Source: Synaphobranchus kaupii (Eukaryota; Chordata; Actinopteri; Anguilliformes; Synaphobranchidae). From it: a DNA stretch of 64,000 nt. The notes under the pieces were generated by a model that saw only the letters and a list, made by a program, of their open reading frames with translations, made no database searches and had not been told where the DNA came from. Shown here in pieces: positions 62,903 to 64,000 of the stretch (the stretch's first letter is position 1; each line of letters starts with the position of its first letter). Made by a program: the position numbers and the translations under genes. The stretch lies in NCBI GenBank assembly GCA_029718625.1, contig JAINUF010000027.1:3146676-3210675 (forward strand), written 5' to 3'.

Positions 62903-64000
62903 ACTCACTCTCCTCTCTCTTTCCTTCGGCTCTGTTTCTTCACTCTCTTCCCTCTCGTCCTTTGGCTCTGTTGCCTCACTCTCCTCTCTCTTGTCCTTCG
63001 GCTCTGTTGCCTCACTCTCTTCTCTCTGGTCCTTTGGCACTGTTGCCTCACTCTCCTCTCTCTTGTCCTTCGGTTCTGTTGCCTCACTTCTCTTCTCTCT
63101 GGTCCTTTGGCTCTGTTGCCTCACTCTCCTCTCTCTTGTCCTTAGGCTCTGTTTCTTCACTCTCTTCTCTCTGGTCCTTTGGCTCTGTTGCCTCACTCTC
63201 CTCTCTCTTGTCCTTCGGCTCTGTTGCCTCACTCTCCTCTCTCTTGTCCTTCGGCTCTGTTGCCTCACTCTGTTTCTTCACTCTCTTCTCTCTTGTCCTT
63301 CGGATCTGTTGCCTCACTCTCCCCTCTCTTGTCCTTAGGCTCTGTTGCCTCACTCTCCTCTCTCTTGTCCTTCGGCTCTGTTGCCTCATTCTCCTCTCTC
63401 TTGTTCTTCGTCTCTGTTGCCTCACTGTTTCTTCACTCTCTTCTCTCTTGTCCTTCAGCTCTGTTGCCTCACTCTTTCTTGTCCTTTGGCTCTGTTTCTT
63501 CACTCTCTTCTGTCTTGTCCTTCGGCTCTGTTTCTTCACTCTCCTCTCTCTTTCATTTGGCTCTGTTGTCTCACTGTCCTCTCTCTTGTCCTTTGGCTCT
63601 GTTGCCTCACTCTCCTCTCTCTTGTCCTTCGGCTCTGTTGCCTCACTTCTCTTCTCTCTGGTCCTTTGGCTCTGTTGCCTCACTCTCCTCTCTCTTGTCC
63701 TTTGGCTCTGTTTCTTCACTCTCTTCTGTCTTGTCCTTCGGCTCTGTTTCTTCACTCTCCTCTCTCTTCTCCTTAGGCTCTGTTGCCTCACTCTCCTCTC
63801 TCTTGTCCTTCGGCTCTGTTGCCTCACTCTGTTTCTTCACTCTCTTCTCTCTTGTCCTTCGGATCTGTTGCCTCACTCTCCCCTCTCTTGTCCTTAGGCT
63901 CTGTTGCCTCACTCTCCTCTCTCTTGTCCTTCGGCTCTGTTGCCTCATTCTCCTCTCTCTTGTTCTTCATCTCTGTTGCCTCACTGTTTCTTCACTCTCT

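Larger units (their letters stand above)
55698..64000. repeat. 36-bp pyrimidine-rich minisatellite array
   Basis: The unit runs CTCTGTTGCCTCACTCTC then CTCTCTCTTGTCCTTCGG: 36 bases, 20 of them G or C, with only one A and 30 pyrimidines on the plus strand. Common variants are TTCGG, TTTGG or TTAGG; CTTGTCC, CTGGTCC or CTCGTCC; GTTGCCTCAC or GTTTCTTCAC; and CTCTCCTCTC or CTCTCTTCTC. Short units of 13 bp and single-base indels are scattered through it. All plus frames and two of three minus frames of the consensus lack stops, so long open frames are expected by structure alone. The array continues past the window end. Confidence 0.96.
59893..64000. repeat. Minisatellite higher-order unit, copy 2 (partial)
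   Basis: Second copy, 4108 bp seen of an expected 4267. Differences from copy 1 are few: the 72-bp insertion, CTCTATCTTG in copy 1 (56815) against CTCTCTCTTG (61082), CTTCGGGTCTGG (57007) against CTTCGGCTCTGG (61274), and CTCTTGTCC (59504) against CTCTTCTCC (63771). Confidence 0.92.

Noticed and set aside
55680..63897. Long plus-strand proteins of 115-894 residues rich in Leu, Ser and Cys
   Set aside because: They are produced by a stop-free 36-bp unit and pass through all three readings at indels. There is no unique domain, and I find no third-position pattern supporting these frames.
55698..64000. CRISPR array with 36-bp repeats
   Set aside because: The 36-bp units abut directly; what lies between copies of any sub-motif is again the same unit, not a spacer.
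55698..64000. Telomeric repeat (TTAGG or TTAGGG)
   Set aside because: CCTTAGGC occurs as one variant of the TTCGG site at isolated units and is never tandem as a 5- or 6-base repeat.
1..64000. tRNA, rRNA or other structured RNA genes
   Set aside because: No stretch outside the two repeat families exists, and neither unit shows tRNA boxes A and B in order or rRNA-like conserved segments.

Overview
The window consists entirely of tandem repeats and contains no gene I can support. Long homogenised satellite arrays with layered higher-order structure point to a eukaryotic nuclear genome, most likely centromeric, pericentromeric or subtelomeric heterochromatin. In both arrays, variant sites often occur as CG, TG and CA forms of the same dinucleotide. 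That is the mark of methyl-CpG decay, so the host probably methylates CpG, as vertebrates and plants do. I cannot name the species.

Region 1 (1..55698) is an AT-rich satellite, about 28% GC by hand count of one dimer. The ancestral monomer is about 152 bp. I placed boundaries at the recurring TTTGAGG box and could assign the whole region to about 370 monomers of a few classes: A (152), B (152), B-prime (148), C (135), D (152), E (150) and E-like variants E1 (150) and E2 (148). A and B alternate as a 304-bp dimer. C-D-E-B-prime-A appears repeatedly as a 737-bp head followed by n dimers. Cassette lengths are therefore quantised: 1345, 1649, 1953, 2257 and 2561 bp for n = 2 to 6, with 1-2 bp deviations traceable to visible indels. 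A second series carries a 602-bp tail (B-E1-E2-A), giving 1643, 3163 and 5291 bp for n = 1, 6 and 13. Larger copied blocks are superimposed: a 2560-bp tandem pair, a block of about 2.5 kb repeated 3906 bp away, three consecutive 1643-bp-period cassettes, and blocks repeated at 3163, 5291 and 7852 bp.

Region 2 (55698..64000, continuing past the window) is an unrelated 36-bp minisatellite, about 56% GC, with pyrimidines at 30 of 36 plus-strand positions. It has a higher-order period of 4195-4267 bp, with one complete copy and one nearly complete copy in the window. The copies are almost identical apart from a 72-bp (two-unit) length difference. The minus strand reads as a 12-residue charged repeat (EPKDKREESEAT) in one frame. 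The commonest sequence variants fall largely at third codon positions of that frame, but 1-bp, 2-bp and 23-bp indels break it repeatedly. It may be a decayed or amplified piece of coding repeat; it is not an intact gene.

The two arrays meet abruptly at about 55691..55700, inside an A monomer, with only a few bases of shared sequence and no recognisable mobile element. The many short open frames in region 1 begin at TTG in the frames I checked and are repeat artefacts. The very long plus-strand frames in region 2 (up to 894 codons) exist because the 36-bp unit has no stop codon in any plus frame.
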